A stretch of DNA of 45,761 nt, taken from positions 1-45,761 of the forward strand of contig NZ_JAAAWJ010000011.1 in the NCBI RefSeq assembly GCF_009914725.1. Direction: 5' to 3'. Positions within the stretch are counted from its first letter, which is position 1. Each line of letters begins with the position of its first letter. Shown one piece after another: positions 25,941 through 33,548 of the stretch. This DNA is from Methanogenium sp. MK-MG (GTDB taxonomy: Archaea; Halobacteriota; Methanomicrobia; Methanomicrobiales; Methanomicrobiaceae). The notes beneath the pieces were generated by a model. It was not told the origin of the DNA. It made no database searches and saw only the letters and a list, made by a program, of their open reading frames with translations. Both the position numbers and the translations under genes were made by a program.

Positions 25941-26510
25941 TCAGAGACTCAGAGGAATATCTGCGACAATAGTGTCCTGGTGATCTTCTTCGGTGATAAT
26001 CATCCGCCAGGTGCCGTGAACAGGGAAGGGCTCGACATGATACCCTGGTCCGTATATCCGCTTCAGGTCATTTGTGATCCAGTAATCCGCCTCCTGGGAA
26101 TTTGCCAGATCGTAGTAAAAGATGTAAAAATCTTCTGCAATGTCAACGGTATCGCCCTTCATGGTGATAGACTGCACAACTTCATGACCATTGCCATCAG
26201 GATCATACAGTATTATTTTCATACCTTCAATGCCGCTGTGCGTCCCCTCCGTGTAGCGCTGTTCTAAGTCATCTCCATGAGCCCGGTGCATTCGTATTAC
26301 CGGGACATTCTTCTGCCCGTCATTTCCCAGTCCCCCAATTATTTCGGTGGAAAAAAATACAAATGCCGGTTCCTGCAGATATGTCTCATCAACGGAACTG
26401 AAAATGTATACCCCGACAACCAGGGCCGCTGCGATTACCAGAAAAACAATAAGCATTGAGGAAATGACTTCTGATACCCCGGAATCGTCCTTCATATCAT
26501 AACCAGTCAT
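25941..26510 (-). CDS. Archaeal type IV pilin-like protein (second of a pair)
   Basis: The N-terminus carries a class III signal: a short charged stretch, then DDSGVSEV followed by a hydrophobic helix (SSMLIVFLVIAAALVVGVYI). Prepilin peptidase would cut before or near VSEV, leaving the helix to build the pilus core. The rest is a beta-rich head of about 150 residues with a GMKIILYDPDGNGHEVVQSI block shared with the next gene. The ATG overlaps the stop of the upstream paralog (ATGA). Length is 189 residues. These could form pili or a pseudopilus; no ATPase or membrane platform gene is in the window. Confidence 0.75.
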   Translation of the reverse strand: MTGYDMKDDSGVSEVISSMLIVFLVIAAALVVGVYIFSSVDETYLQEPAFVFFSTEIIGGLGNDGQKNVPVIRMHRAHGDDLEQRYTEGTHSGIEGMKIILYDPDGNGHEVVQSITMKGDTVDIAEDFYIFYYDLANSQEADYWITNDLKRIYGPGYHVEPFPVHGTWRMIITEEDHQDTIVADIPLSL

Positions 26511-27070
26511 ATCACCACCTCTTCGTCTGCAATGAGAACTCCCATCGTGTCATCCTTGATCTGGACCCGCCATGTTCCGCCTGCAAAGGGCTTCATATAT
26601 GACCAGCCGCCCCCCCATGTGCTGTCATCTGCAATTCTGGAGTAGGCGTTTGTGATATAATACCGGTCGTTTATATTGGATGATACGGTAAAATAATAGA
26701 ACTCCGCACCCGGATTAATCTTCTGCCCCTGCATGGTTATGGACTGCATCGCCTCATGCGACCCGCCGTCCGGGTCAATGAGCATGAATTTAATGCCTTC
26801 TGTTCCGGCATACACCCCTTCATCATACTGCAGATCAAGTTCATTTCCGGCAGTGAATCGAATTTTTATTGAATCCGCATCCCAGGTGTCAGGCGCCGAG
26901 AGTGCGGGTACAACCTTAGCATCCACAATGGCATACTGGGGAGTATAGTCGCCGATGGAACTGTCCTCCTCGATATTCATCACATATACGAAAGCCACAC
27001 TGGCAAACAGCACCACGAGAAATATCATGAGAAGATTTCCGATATTCTGTGACACACCCGAATCATCCAT
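26507..27070 (-). CDS. Archaeal type IV pilin-like protein (first of a pair)
   Basis: The 187-residue protein starts MDDSGVSQNIGNLLMIFLVV, a class III prepilin-like signal followed by a hydrophobic helix to about residue 32. The head domain shares GIKFMLIDPDGGSHEAMQSITM and a C-terminal GTWRVQI block with the downstream protein (GTWRMII there), so the two are paralogs from a tandem duplication. The TATA box at 27095-27106 places the transcript start almost at the ATG. Two related pilins in one coupled unit suggest a heteropolymer or major/minor pair, which is inference. Confidence 0.75.
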   Translation of the reverse strand: MDDSGVSQNIGNLLMIFLVVLFASVAFVYVMNIEEDSSIGDYTPQYAIVDAKVVPALSAPDTWDADSIKIRFTAGNELDLQYDEGVYAGTEGIKFMLIDPDGGSHEAMQSITMQGQKINPGAEFYYFTVSSNINDRYYITNAYSRIADDSTWGGGWSYMKPFAGGTWRVQIKDDTMGVLIADEEVVI

Positions 27071-27094
27071 GATGTTTTTGTTGGTATGATGGAG

Positions 27095-27106
27095 TATATA
27101 AATATT
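27095..27106 (-). promoter_or_regulatory. TATA box of the pilin pair
   Basis: On the minus strand ATATTTATATAC lies about 25-35 bases before ATG 27070, a strong archaeal TATA element giving an almost leaderless transcript. Confidence 0.6.
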
Positions 27107-27225
27107 TAATAGAACATGGATTGTAAGAAAAAATGGGAAATACCATGGGAACAGGGGGGATAAACCCAGAGGACAACACCCATCCTGTCCCGTCTGATTA
27201 GATATCAGGTATTACAGACACCAGA

Positions 27226-27804
27226 TCAGGCATCATGCTCTTCAACAATTTTCTGCATCCAGTCCGGAATCCGTACATCATCCTGTGGATAGAAGTCTGT
27301 GACATATGGCTTTATGTCAATGACCGGGCTCCGGTCAATCGCATCCAGACCTGCAACGGCAAGGACATTCCCTCTGACCTGTATGAGACGGACGACTTTT
27401 GTCAAAACAGGATTCGGACGTGCCGGACTGCATGTGCAGAAGAGTCCGGTAAGGGGATTGGTTGCGACACCCATCGGATGAACCTTCCTGAGCGAGCGTC
27501 CTTCCTCTGTAATTTCATGGCCCCAGTAGATGATGACCAAATGGGAATACTGCTCAATGTCTTCAAGAAGTTCAGTGTATTCCTCTTTCAGAGTAATCTC
27601 TGATACTGCATCATGAACTTCACTGAATTTCTTCATTGCCTCTTCTGATTCACCGCTAATTTTCAGACCGTCCTTTCCGGCGACAAGGAGGGGTGTTGAG
27701 ACATTGTTTCTGACGATACCGATTGGCCGGAGAGTGATATCCCCAAGTTTCTCAATTTCGGAATCTGATGCATTTTCATATGTTTTTTCAGATTTGTTAT
27801 CCAT
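27226..27804 (-). CDS. trmO: TrmO/TsaA-type tRNA methyltransferase
   Basis: TrmO uses S-adenosylmethionine to N6-methylate threonylcarbamoyladenosine at position 37 of certain tRNAs. The family signature SPARPNP is present in CTCSPARPNPVLTK, preceded by HPMGVATNPLTGLF and followed by the GLDAIDRSPVIDIKPY block. Residues 1-20 are a charged extension. The length of 192 residues is within the family range. GGAG lies about 8 bases before the ATG. Some archaeal relatives methylate other substrates, so the exact target is inferred. It stands alone on its strand. Confidence 0.85.
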   Translation of the reverse strand: MDNKSEKTYENASDSEIEKLGDITLRPIGIVRNNVSTPLLVAGKDGLKISGESEEAMKKFSEVHDAVSEITLKEEYTELLEDIEQYSHLVIIYWGHEITEEGRSLRKVHPMGVATNPLTGLFCTCSPARPNPVLTKVVRLIQVRGNVLAVAGLDAIDRSPVIDIKPYVTDFYPQDDVRIPDWMQKIVEEHDA

Positions 27805-28110
27805 AATAAGCTCCGGTATATCTCAAATGATCTTATGAAAGTATATTGATATTAAATCATTAAGAAGGCTGGTATCTCCACAGAAGTAGTCAGTTGTTTT
27901 TTTCCAGCCGTCAAACTGACGCTGTAGTTCATCCCCGTCGGGATTTGAGGGTGTGGATTCCCAAACACCCCGGATGAACGGTTCAGCCCGTCGCAACACG
28001 AACAGGCCATTACCAAATCCCGTCTGCCTGGTTCCGGCGGGGTGCCCGTGGCGGGGCAGTCTCTGCATTATTTTCTTCCCGGCCCGGAGAACATTTCACC
28101 CTTTCACCCG

Positions 28111-28307
28111 GTTTTCACACGCAAAGTGAAAATACAGAGACAAAAAATAATGCCCGTATTGATGCGTATTCTTCTCAATAAGCATAGTATAGAGATATAT
28201 GTACAGATAGTAAGGGATGTTTTCATGCGATCGGAGGAACATACAGCATGTCTGATTACTTTGCGGGTATGTGTCTGCGTCTCTGTGATTCCGGGAAGAG
28301 TGAAAAC
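28111..28307. mobile_element. Possible MITE-like element with inverted ends
   Basis: The left end, GTTTTCAC...ACAGAGAC (28111-28118 and 28134-28141), and the right end, GTCTCTGT...GTGAAAAC (28279-28286 and 28300-28307), are inverted copies of each other in both 8-base blocks, with similar spacing (15 and 13 bases). The 137-base interior is AT-rich and carries no gene. The total of about 197 bases fits a small non-autonomous element. No target-site duplication is obvious. Confidence 0.4.
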
Positions 28308-28570
28308 GAAGAGACGGATGTAATATGCACGTCAAAACAAGCAGTTAAAGGTCTTAAACGGGGGATTTACCCATATTTACACGGAATGATAAACAAAGAA
28401 ACCGTATGAAAAGGTGAAAGACCACCGGCTGAATATTGGAGACGGGGCCACCCTTTTTTATTCACGTGACAGGGAAATCGGGGGGCAGAGCCACCATATT
28501 TTCGGTTCATAGTTACAACCCGAAAAACACGGGCGCAGTGCCATTCGTCTGCTCAGATATCAATTCATTA

Positions 28571-28735
28571 CAGACTATCAAGGGGTCTCTATTAGCGGAT
28601 ATTATTGGAGGATGTATTGGTTGTCTCAACGGAGAACGGCCCGCTCCGGGCTGCTGTGTGAATATTTTTTCCGGGGCACAGAACAGCGGAATCGATTATT
28701 TATGTGTTGTTTGCCGCAGACATCAGGATTAACCC
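28571..28735. repeat. Dispersed element, copy A
   Basis: This 165-base stretch aligns over its whole length with 30342-30510 in the same orientation, at roughly three quarters identity by eye. Shared blocks include GGTTGTCTCAA, CTGTGTG-(A/T-rich)-GGGGCACAGAAC and a GCCYG/CRGGC hairpin. On the minus strand it can be read as FCAPEK...PGAG...LRQPI, but copy A has a stop just before. The plus strand reads PAPG.CV.IFSGAQN. Coding ancestry, structured RNA and a mobile-element end are all possible. Confidence 0.75.
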
Positions 28736-28952
28736 ATACATGGCAGGGATACGGTCGCGGACGGCTTTGGGATATTCTTTGTGTGTGGTGATGGCTCATG
28801 CCCCCGTGATCCGGTAACCCGGTGTCCCGATAAGAGTTTGGAATGTGTTCACTGCCTGATGATACATCCGTAGGGCAGCCGGTCATATGCTGCACCGGCC
28901 ACCCACCCAAAGAAGAGAGAGAGACCTGAACTTCCGGCAGGGCGGCTTCCCC

Positions 28953-29159
28953 TCAGTGTGCCATCACCCGGGCCGGATTCCAGCCGCCCGTCATCCGCTC
29001 CGCCCTGATGAGTCTGGATATCCGGTGCAGTGAAGAATGCACCTTCCGGTACCTGAGGTTGGCCAAAACCTCCTCATTCAGAAAGAGACCGATGATCTCT
29101 CCCTCGCTGGTCAGAATCTCTTCGGCAAGGATGAGCGACAGATCAAGGCGACGGCTCAC
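28953..29159 (-). CDS. Small hypothetical protein
   Basis: The 68-codon frame starts with GTG 29159, with GAGGA about 8 bases upstream. The product is amphipathic and looks protein-like: SRRLDLSLILAEEIL, then GEIIGLFLNEEVLANLRYRK, and a basic end. It suggests a small helical protein, but I recognise no family. It is divergent from the 331-codon gene, with 69 bases between their starts, and both lie between the two dispersed element copies. Confidence 0.5.
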   Translation of the reverse strand: MSRRLDLSLILAEEILTSEGEIIGLFLNEEVLANLRYRKVHSSLHRISRLIRAERMTGGWNPARVMAH

Positions 29160-29228
29160 AGATTAGTCCTCATGCTTCGCTTGTTGTGTTACTCTGACAA
29201 AACGGGGTGAAATCCGGAGAATAAAAAT

Positions 29229-30224
29229 ATGGATACCATTACCAATAATAGTATGATACTTGAGGAAAAGATATCCTTTGATGAGGAGTTTACTGCCCTT
29301 GAATTTATAGACTGGCTTACTGAGTTCGGGTGCAAGGCCAAATTACATAAAACGTTTGAATATTTTACCGAGGATGTCATCAGCGGCAGTATTGATGACA
29401 TTGACAGCTGGTGCAGTGAAATGAGCACTGATGATCCGGAACTGTCTCTTGAGTATCTGGACATTAAACAGAAGAATTTAAACGTAAAATATGCCATGCA
29501 AATCATCCTTGAAGGTCGTTCTGTCGGAGATCTGATCTATACCCGTAAGGATTGGAAATTATCAGATGTAAAACTCATGTCAGCAATAACAAAAAGTCCG
29601 GTCGTAGACATACTGGATTTTTCATCAGAGAGATTCAATAACGAGATTTTCAATAAATTGCCCCTGTCCTATATTCATCTGCTCATCAAAGATAGCGATT
29701 GCATTTCTGAATCTGAGGATGGTTTTACGCTTACCAGGGACATAACTCCTGGGGAGATAATAAATGAAATGACCATTGATTCACTGAATTTGTCTGATCA
29801 GGTGGAATACCCGGGATTATGCAATATATTCAATTACATCCCCGATATCAGCTATGAAGTGATATTTTCACTGCCATCACACATTCATCTGGAACCTCTC
29901 CATCTTGCCCGTAAATTGGGTGAACTGGGTATTCATCAAAAGGACATCCGGGAATTAATTAACCCGTTTTCATTAAAACGCCAGATTATTCTAAAGATTC
30001 TTGAAATTATTGAAGACAATAAGGTGATATCCACTGAAGAATTAACAAATAAGCTTAGGGATGTCCAGCTGGGCGGTGCTGATGAATGGGGACATTCCAT
30101 TTTATTAATCGATATCATCGTAACACAGCAGTTTGTTTTTGAGCTACGCAAGGCAGGATACATTACCGGAAATGATCAAAAACTTAGAATCCCGTCAAAA
30201 CCGGGAAAGAGACGAAGAAATTAA
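29229..30224 (+). CDS. Hypothetical protein, AT-rich gene in an accessory segment
   Basis: The 331-residue product is soluble, acidic in the first two thirds and basic at the end (KPGKRRRN). It has no membrane segment. The first 110 residues are helical and acidic (FTALEFIDWLTEFGCKAKLH and following). Residues about 245-325 (SLKRQIILKILEIIEDNKVI, then LRKAGYI) have the helix pattern of a winged-helix domain, which could bind DNA, but this is a guess. Base composition is clearly more AT-rich than neighbouring housekeeping genes, and it lies between two direct repeat copies, both suggesting transfer. GGAG lies about 11 bases before the ATG. The family is unknown to me. Confidence 0.75.
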   Translation: MDTITNNSMILEEKISFDEEFTALEFIDWLTEFGCKAKLHKTFEYFTEDVISGSIDDIDSWCSEMSTDDPELSLEYLDIKQKNLNVKYAMQIILEGRSVGDLIYTRKDWKLSDVKLMSAITKSPVVDILDFSSERFNNEIFNKLPLSYIHLLIKDSDCISESEDGFTLTRDITPGEIINEMTIDSLNLSDQVEYPGLCNIFNYIPDISYEVIFSLPSHIHLEPLHLARKLGELGIHQKDIRELINPFSLKRQIILKILEIIEDNKVISTEELTNKLRDVQLGGADEWGHSILLIDIIVTQQFVFELRKAGYITGNDQKLRIPSKPGKRRRN

Positions 30225-30273
30225 GCAACTGGTCAATCAGACCTTCATGAAATATATTCAGGAACAAGGATGA
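30172..30273 (+). CDS. Short overlapping reading frame of 33 codons
   Basis: Starting at ATG 30172 inside the end of the 331-codon gene, a second frame encodes a highly charged, protein-like peptide (IKNLESRQNRERDEEIKQLV, then NQTFMKYIQEQG) and stops at 30273, 12 bases before the IS605-type hairpin. It could be a small coupled gene, or the true C-terminus of the 331-codon gene displaced by a frameshift. There is no clear ribosome binding site. Confidence 0.35.
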   Translation: MIKNLESRQNRERDEEIKQLVNQTFMKYIQEQG

Positions 30274-30278
30274 CTCGC

Positions 30279-30307
30279 TTACATCCCCTTGGCTAAAGAC
30301 CAAGGGG
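30279..30307 (-). mobile_element. IS200/IS605-type end hairpin with TnpB-like tail
   Basis: CCCCTTGG at 30285-30292 and CCAAGGGG at 30300-30307 form a perfect 8-bp stem with a 7-base loop. On the minus strand the hairpin is read as RKTPWSLAKGM and a stop, a form that I associate with TnpB C-terminal tails. The frame is open back to about 30647 on the minus strand, across repeat copy B, but contains no recognisable TnpB catalytic domain. It is probably the right end of a lost element. Confidence 0.5.
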
Positions 30308-30341
30308 TTTTACGCTTTATTTGTAAATAGTCAACGGATTT

Positions 30342-30510
30342 CGGACTATTAAGGCGCCGCCATTGGCGAATATTTTGGGAGGACATTATCGGTTGTCTCA
30401 AATGAGATCCGCCTGCTCCAGGCTTCTGTGTGGACATTTTTTCAGGGGCACAGAACTGCGGGAGATATAATTTATGCGTTATTTTGACGCAGATACCAGA
30501 ATTACTCCCT
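30342..30510. repeat. Dispersed element, copy B
   Basis: The partner of 28571-28735, 169 bases, in direct orientation. It begins 35 bases beyond the IS605-type hairpin. The hairpin GCCTG-CTC-CAGGC here corresponds to GCCCG-CTC-CGGGC in copy A, with both sides of one pair changed. A TCTC/GAGA stem keeps its arms while the loop differs. Closing arms CTGCG/CGCAG in B correspond to GCGG/CCGC in A. The minus-strand frame is open in this copy; the plus-strand frame has a TGA. Confidence 0.75.
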
Positions 30511-30603
30511 AAATGACGGGAATCGGAATCCGTAGCTGCATCATTCATCCTCCACATAATGATCCCCCTCTCCACCGCCGCACATGATTCAAAAGCCCCG
30601 ACC

Positions 30604-31953
30604 TTACCGGTTCTTCCGCCTGCCGGCATACAGATAGTATACCGCAAGCAGCACTATCCCCGCAATCACCGCAAGGGAGACCGGGTTCACCAGTGCGTCT
30701 CTGATTGGATTACCGGCCGTCCCGTCCACCTGCAGCACAATCTGGTCAGAGAGAATCAGGGTATCCCGTGCATCCCGGTATTTAATCTCAGCATTCAGGC
30801 CGTATGGCACTTCAAGCGACCCCGATGCCAGCGTAATCGTAAAATCGGCTGTCTTTGTCTCGTTTGGTGCCATGTCGCCGAGAATAGCCGTATCCACCGG
30901 TGCAGTCAGTGGTTTGCCCGGCACAATCCGTGCCCGTGCATCATACGCCGGTGCGTCACCCGTATTTCTGAATGTCACCCGGACGGCCTTCGTCTCACCG
31001 GGTACGATTTTGATGGGGCCTGAAACGATGGCAAAGGATGCCCCCTCACCGACAGGTATACCAATCCTCTCAGATACCGACTGCTGCGGCTCACCGTATT
31101 CATCGGTGTAGAGAATCACCACTTCCTCCGGGTAGGTGCCTGCACCGACCGCGTCATTCACATAGGCAGAAAAGGTGACATCCGTCACTGCACCCGGGGC
31201 CAGATCACCGATGTAAACCCCGCTGTCCACCAGCCGGAAGACACCGGATATACCGCTCAGTTCAGCAGCAGAGGCAGTGCCTTTCGCATACCCGACATTC
31301 TTCAGGGAGACAATGATACTTCCAATCTGACCGGGATTGAGGTTCTCTGCCCTGAGGGAGAGAATTTCCGGCTTCACTTCCCCTTTAATCCGCACCGGCA
31401 CATCCAGACTGACGGTCTTCTCCTCATAGGTATACTCCCACTGCCCGGAGGGGAGCATGTGCTGGGCCGCCGCATAGTGATAATTCGTGCTGACGATGAG
31501 CGTATACATCCCCGCGGAGGCATTCTCATCCACATGGGCATACACCGTAAACGAACGGCTCACTCCTGCCGGAATATCACCGATGAGATACGGTTCAGAG
31601 TGAACAGAGACGGGCGCTCCCGCAGCATCAAGCCCGGCAATTGTGCCCAGTGCAGTGGTCGGGTTAATGGAGAAGGGAGTATATTCCAGACCCAGCAGGA
31701 CGTCATTGTCCACCCCCTGATTCTCGACGACGAAGTCCAGCCGGATATCACTACCGGGAGAAAACTCATTTGTCCCCTGAAGCGTCGCATAGAGTGAGGG
31801 TTCACTCCGGAGAAACCCCTCGCCAGCACCACAGACCGGGCCAAAGAGTGCACAGAGCAGAAGACCTGCGAGGATACAGCACAGAACAGCCCGCCTGATT
31901 TCCTTGTTTGTCCTGCCCGCCACGGAAGGGGACAGGAGACGCTCATGCCTCAC
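30604..31953 (-). CDS. COG1361-type surface protein (second of a pair)
   Basis: The 449-residue protein has a signal peptide (hydrophobic core AVLCCILAGLLLCALFGPV), several beta-sandwich units, and a C-terminal membrane anchor (AVIAGIVLLAVYYLYAG) with a basic end. Repeated phrases such as VENQG(V), LKNVG, FRNTGDAPAYDARARI and GDMAPNETK mark CARDB-like repeats of the COG1361 S-layer-like family. Its GTG start overlaps the stop of the upstream paralog as GTGA; the open frame further upstream is inside that paralog. The proteins are probably exposed outside the cell and anchored by their C-termini. Proximity to the divergent RND exporter suggests an accessory role in export. Confidence 0.78.
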   Translation of the reverse strand: MRHERLLSPSVAGRTNKEIRRAVLCCILAGLLLCALFGPVCGAGEGFLRSEPSLYATLQGTNEFSPGSDIRLDFVVENQGVDNDVLLGLEYTPFSINPTTALGTIAGLDAAGAPVSVHSEPYLIGDIPAGVSRSFTVYAHVDENASAGMYTLIVSTNYHYAAAQHMLPSGQWEYTYEEKTVSLDVPVRIKGEVKPEILSLRAENLNPGQIGSIIVSLKNVGYAKGTASAAELSGISGVFRLVDSGVYIGDLAPGAVTDVTFSAYVNDAVGAGTYPEEVVILYTDEYGEPQQSVSERIGIPVGEGASFAIVSGPIKIVPGETKAVRVTFRNTGDAPAYDARARIVPGKPLTAPVDTAILGDMAPNETKTADFTITLASGSLEVPYGLNAEIKYRDARDTLILSDQIVLQVDGTAGNPIRDALVNPVSLAVIAGIVLLAVYYLYAGRRKNR

Positions 31954-33248
31954 GGTTCCTGCCTTCCGTTCTGCTGTTTCCTGCGGTACATACAGAACCC
32001 GCCGCCTGCGACGCACAGCACACCAATGACCGCAATGATGCAGGTCACAGTGTTGTCGGCCGGCCGGACATCGACGATGACCTTCACGGTGTCAGAGACA
32101 TAATTGTTGTTCAGGGCGTCATTGTAGCGTATCTCAGAGTCCAGTGAATATGTCTTGATGGTCGCATCCTTATTCACCAGGATCCGGTAGACAGCCTCCG
32201 CCGACTCTCCGGGTTTCAGGTCACCGAGATAGACATTGGAATCACTGCTGGAGAAGGGGTCGACGACACTGATTCTGCCCTGTGCCTGGTATGCGGTGGC
32301 AGCACCCGTATTCTGATAGGTCACATGAACCAGATTCTCTTTGCCAACGATTGCCACCGCAGGGTCACTCACCGCAGCAAAGCTTATTTTGCCCAGGAAA
32401 TCCACACCGATGAGCACCGGACTGGTCATGGCATCCTGCCCCTCATAGTCCTTGTAGAGACCAAAGACCGTCAGCGGGTAGTGCTGGGTCTCATCCGCAT
32501 CCTCTGATACCGATACCTTCACCCGCGGAGTGATTATCTCCCCTGCGGCGAAGTCTCCGACATATATATTACCCTCAACGGGGGTGAGCGGGCCTTTTCC
32601 ACCCGGTTCAATATAAAGGGCAAAATGAGCGGCGTCATCGCTTCCCGTGTTTTTAACGCTCATCGTGACATAGCCCTCGCCCCCGGCATTGAGAGCAGAG
32701 GACTGCACATCAGTAATCTCAAGGATGACAGACGGTGTCACGACAACCGTCACCGGAATGTCTTCTGTGACCGTCTTGAAATGATAGGTGATGGCATTCA
32801 TCCCTGACTGATCATACGACTGCATAAACTCATACTCCACCCGGGCCGTCATCTCATAGGTGCCGGAGGCGGCATCTGCCGGGATGTGAATATCAAAGGT
32901 GGGCCGCTCCACAATCCCTGACGGAAGAATGCCAAGCACCTGCGTGTCAGACTTCACCTTTAGAGGAGCATCCCCCGGCAGAAGGCTCACCTTCACCGAC
33001 CGTGCCGTATTGGGCAGGTAATCAGGAGTCAGATAGTCTAACTGGACCAGTTTCATATCAATCAGCCCCCTGTTTTCAACGAGAAGGGGCAGTTGTGCAT
33101 CCTCGTCGGGACTGAACTGATTGCTCCCGGATACCGAGACTGATATGACAGGTCCTTCGGTGAAGAATTTTTCTCCCGCAAGGCCGGGCGATACTGCCAG
33201 TGTCAGGATCAGAAGACAGGCAGTCACAAAGAGATATATTGATTTCAT
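31950..33248 (-). CDS. COG1361-type surface protein (first of a pair)
   Basis: A paralog of the next gene: signal peptide (SIYLFVTACLLILTLAVSPGLAG), beta-sandwich repeats with VENRGLIDMKL, VKNTGSDDAAHFALYIEPGG, YQNTGAATAYQAQGRI and LGDLKPGESA motifs, and a C-terminal membrane anchor (CIIAVIGVLCVAGGGFCMY) with a basic tail. Length is 432 residues. The upstream region holds a 41-bp inverted repeat at 33266-33306, between the probable TATA box and the start codon, so the pair is probably regulated. The role is inferred from the family and from the divergent RND gene. Confidence 0.8.
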   Translation of the reverse strand: MKSIYLFVTACLLILTLAVSPGLAGEKFFTEGPVISVSVSGSNQFSPDEDAQLPLLVENRGLIDMKLVQLDYLTPDYLPNTARSVKVSLLPGDAPLKVKSDTQVLGILPSGIVERPTFDIHIPADAASGTYEMTARVEYEFMQSYDQSGMNAITYHFKTVTEDIPVTVVVTPSVILEITDVQSSALNAGGEGYVTMSVKNTGSDDAAHFALYIEPGGKGPLTPVEGNIYVGDFAAGEIITPRVKVSVSEDADETQHYPLTVFGLYKDYEGQDAMTSPVLIGVDFLGKISFAAVSDPAVAIVGKENLVHVTYQNTGAATAYQAQGRISVVDPFSSSDSNVYLGDLKPGESAEAVYRILVNKDATIKTYSLDSEIRYNDALNNNYVSDTVKVIVDVRPADNTVTCIIAVIGVLCVAGGGFCMYRRKQQNGRQEP

Positions 33249-33265
33249 AGATACACCAGCGTTTA

Positions 33266-33306
33266 CCGGAACAATTCATTTTGTCAGAACAAAATGGTAA
33301 TTCCGG
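33266..33306. promoter_or_regulatory. 41-bp imperfect inverted repeat, probable operator
   Basis: CATTTTGT (33277-33284) and ACAAAATG (33289-33296) are perfect arms around a 4-base centre. Outside them CCGGAA (33266-33271) pairs with TTCCGG (33301-33306), with 5 and 4 unpaired bases between. It sits 18 bases upstream of the COG1361 start codon and downstream of a TTTAAAGA TATA-like element at 33328-33335 (minus strand). The position suits a repressor operator or a leader hairpin. Confidence 0.65.
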
Positions 33307-33394
33307 CACTAACATTATCATACGTTTTCTTTAAACATCTTTACATCAGCGAAGCCGGATTCAGAGGATTCTTTTAAGGACAAATCAGGATCAT

Positions 33395-33403
33395 ACTATA
33401 AAT
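33395..33403 (+). promoter_or_regulatory. TATA box of the RND exporter
   Basis: ACTATAAAT lies in the intergenic region, flanked by two copies of AAATCAGG (33382-33389 and 33400-33407). It predicts a transcript start near 33427, well before the exporter reading frame. Confidence 0.45.
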
Positions 33404-33548
33404 CAGGGTTACCGGACAGATACCTCCCTGACACAGGATTTCAGGAAGTATCCGCCGGGAACACACGGGACGGTGCACAACCATCACAATCAGCATTCCT
33501 TCAGTATACAGCAGCCTTGCAGGGGCCATACACCGGCATCACATACCT

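Larger units (their letters stand above)
27805..28952. other. 1.1-kb region without recognisable genes
   Basis: Several open frames exist, but none has a family match or clear ribosome binding site. The longest minus-strand frame (27823-28068, 81 codons) looks like decayed coding sequence. The region contains the element with inverted ends at 28111-28307 and repeat copy A at 28571-28735, listed separately. The composition changes sharply along it, which suggests repeated insertion and decay. Confidence 0.5.

Noticed and set aside
27823-28068. An 81-codon minus-strand frame downstream of trmO
   Set aside because: It shows some protein-like texture (RRAEPFIRGVWESTPSNPDG), but there is no ribosome binding site and no family, so it is only mentioned as possible decay.
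30604-33248. Whether the COG1361 genes are S-layer structural genes
   Set aside because: They are too short and too anchor-like for a main S-layer protein, and the linkage to an exporter fits an accessory role better.
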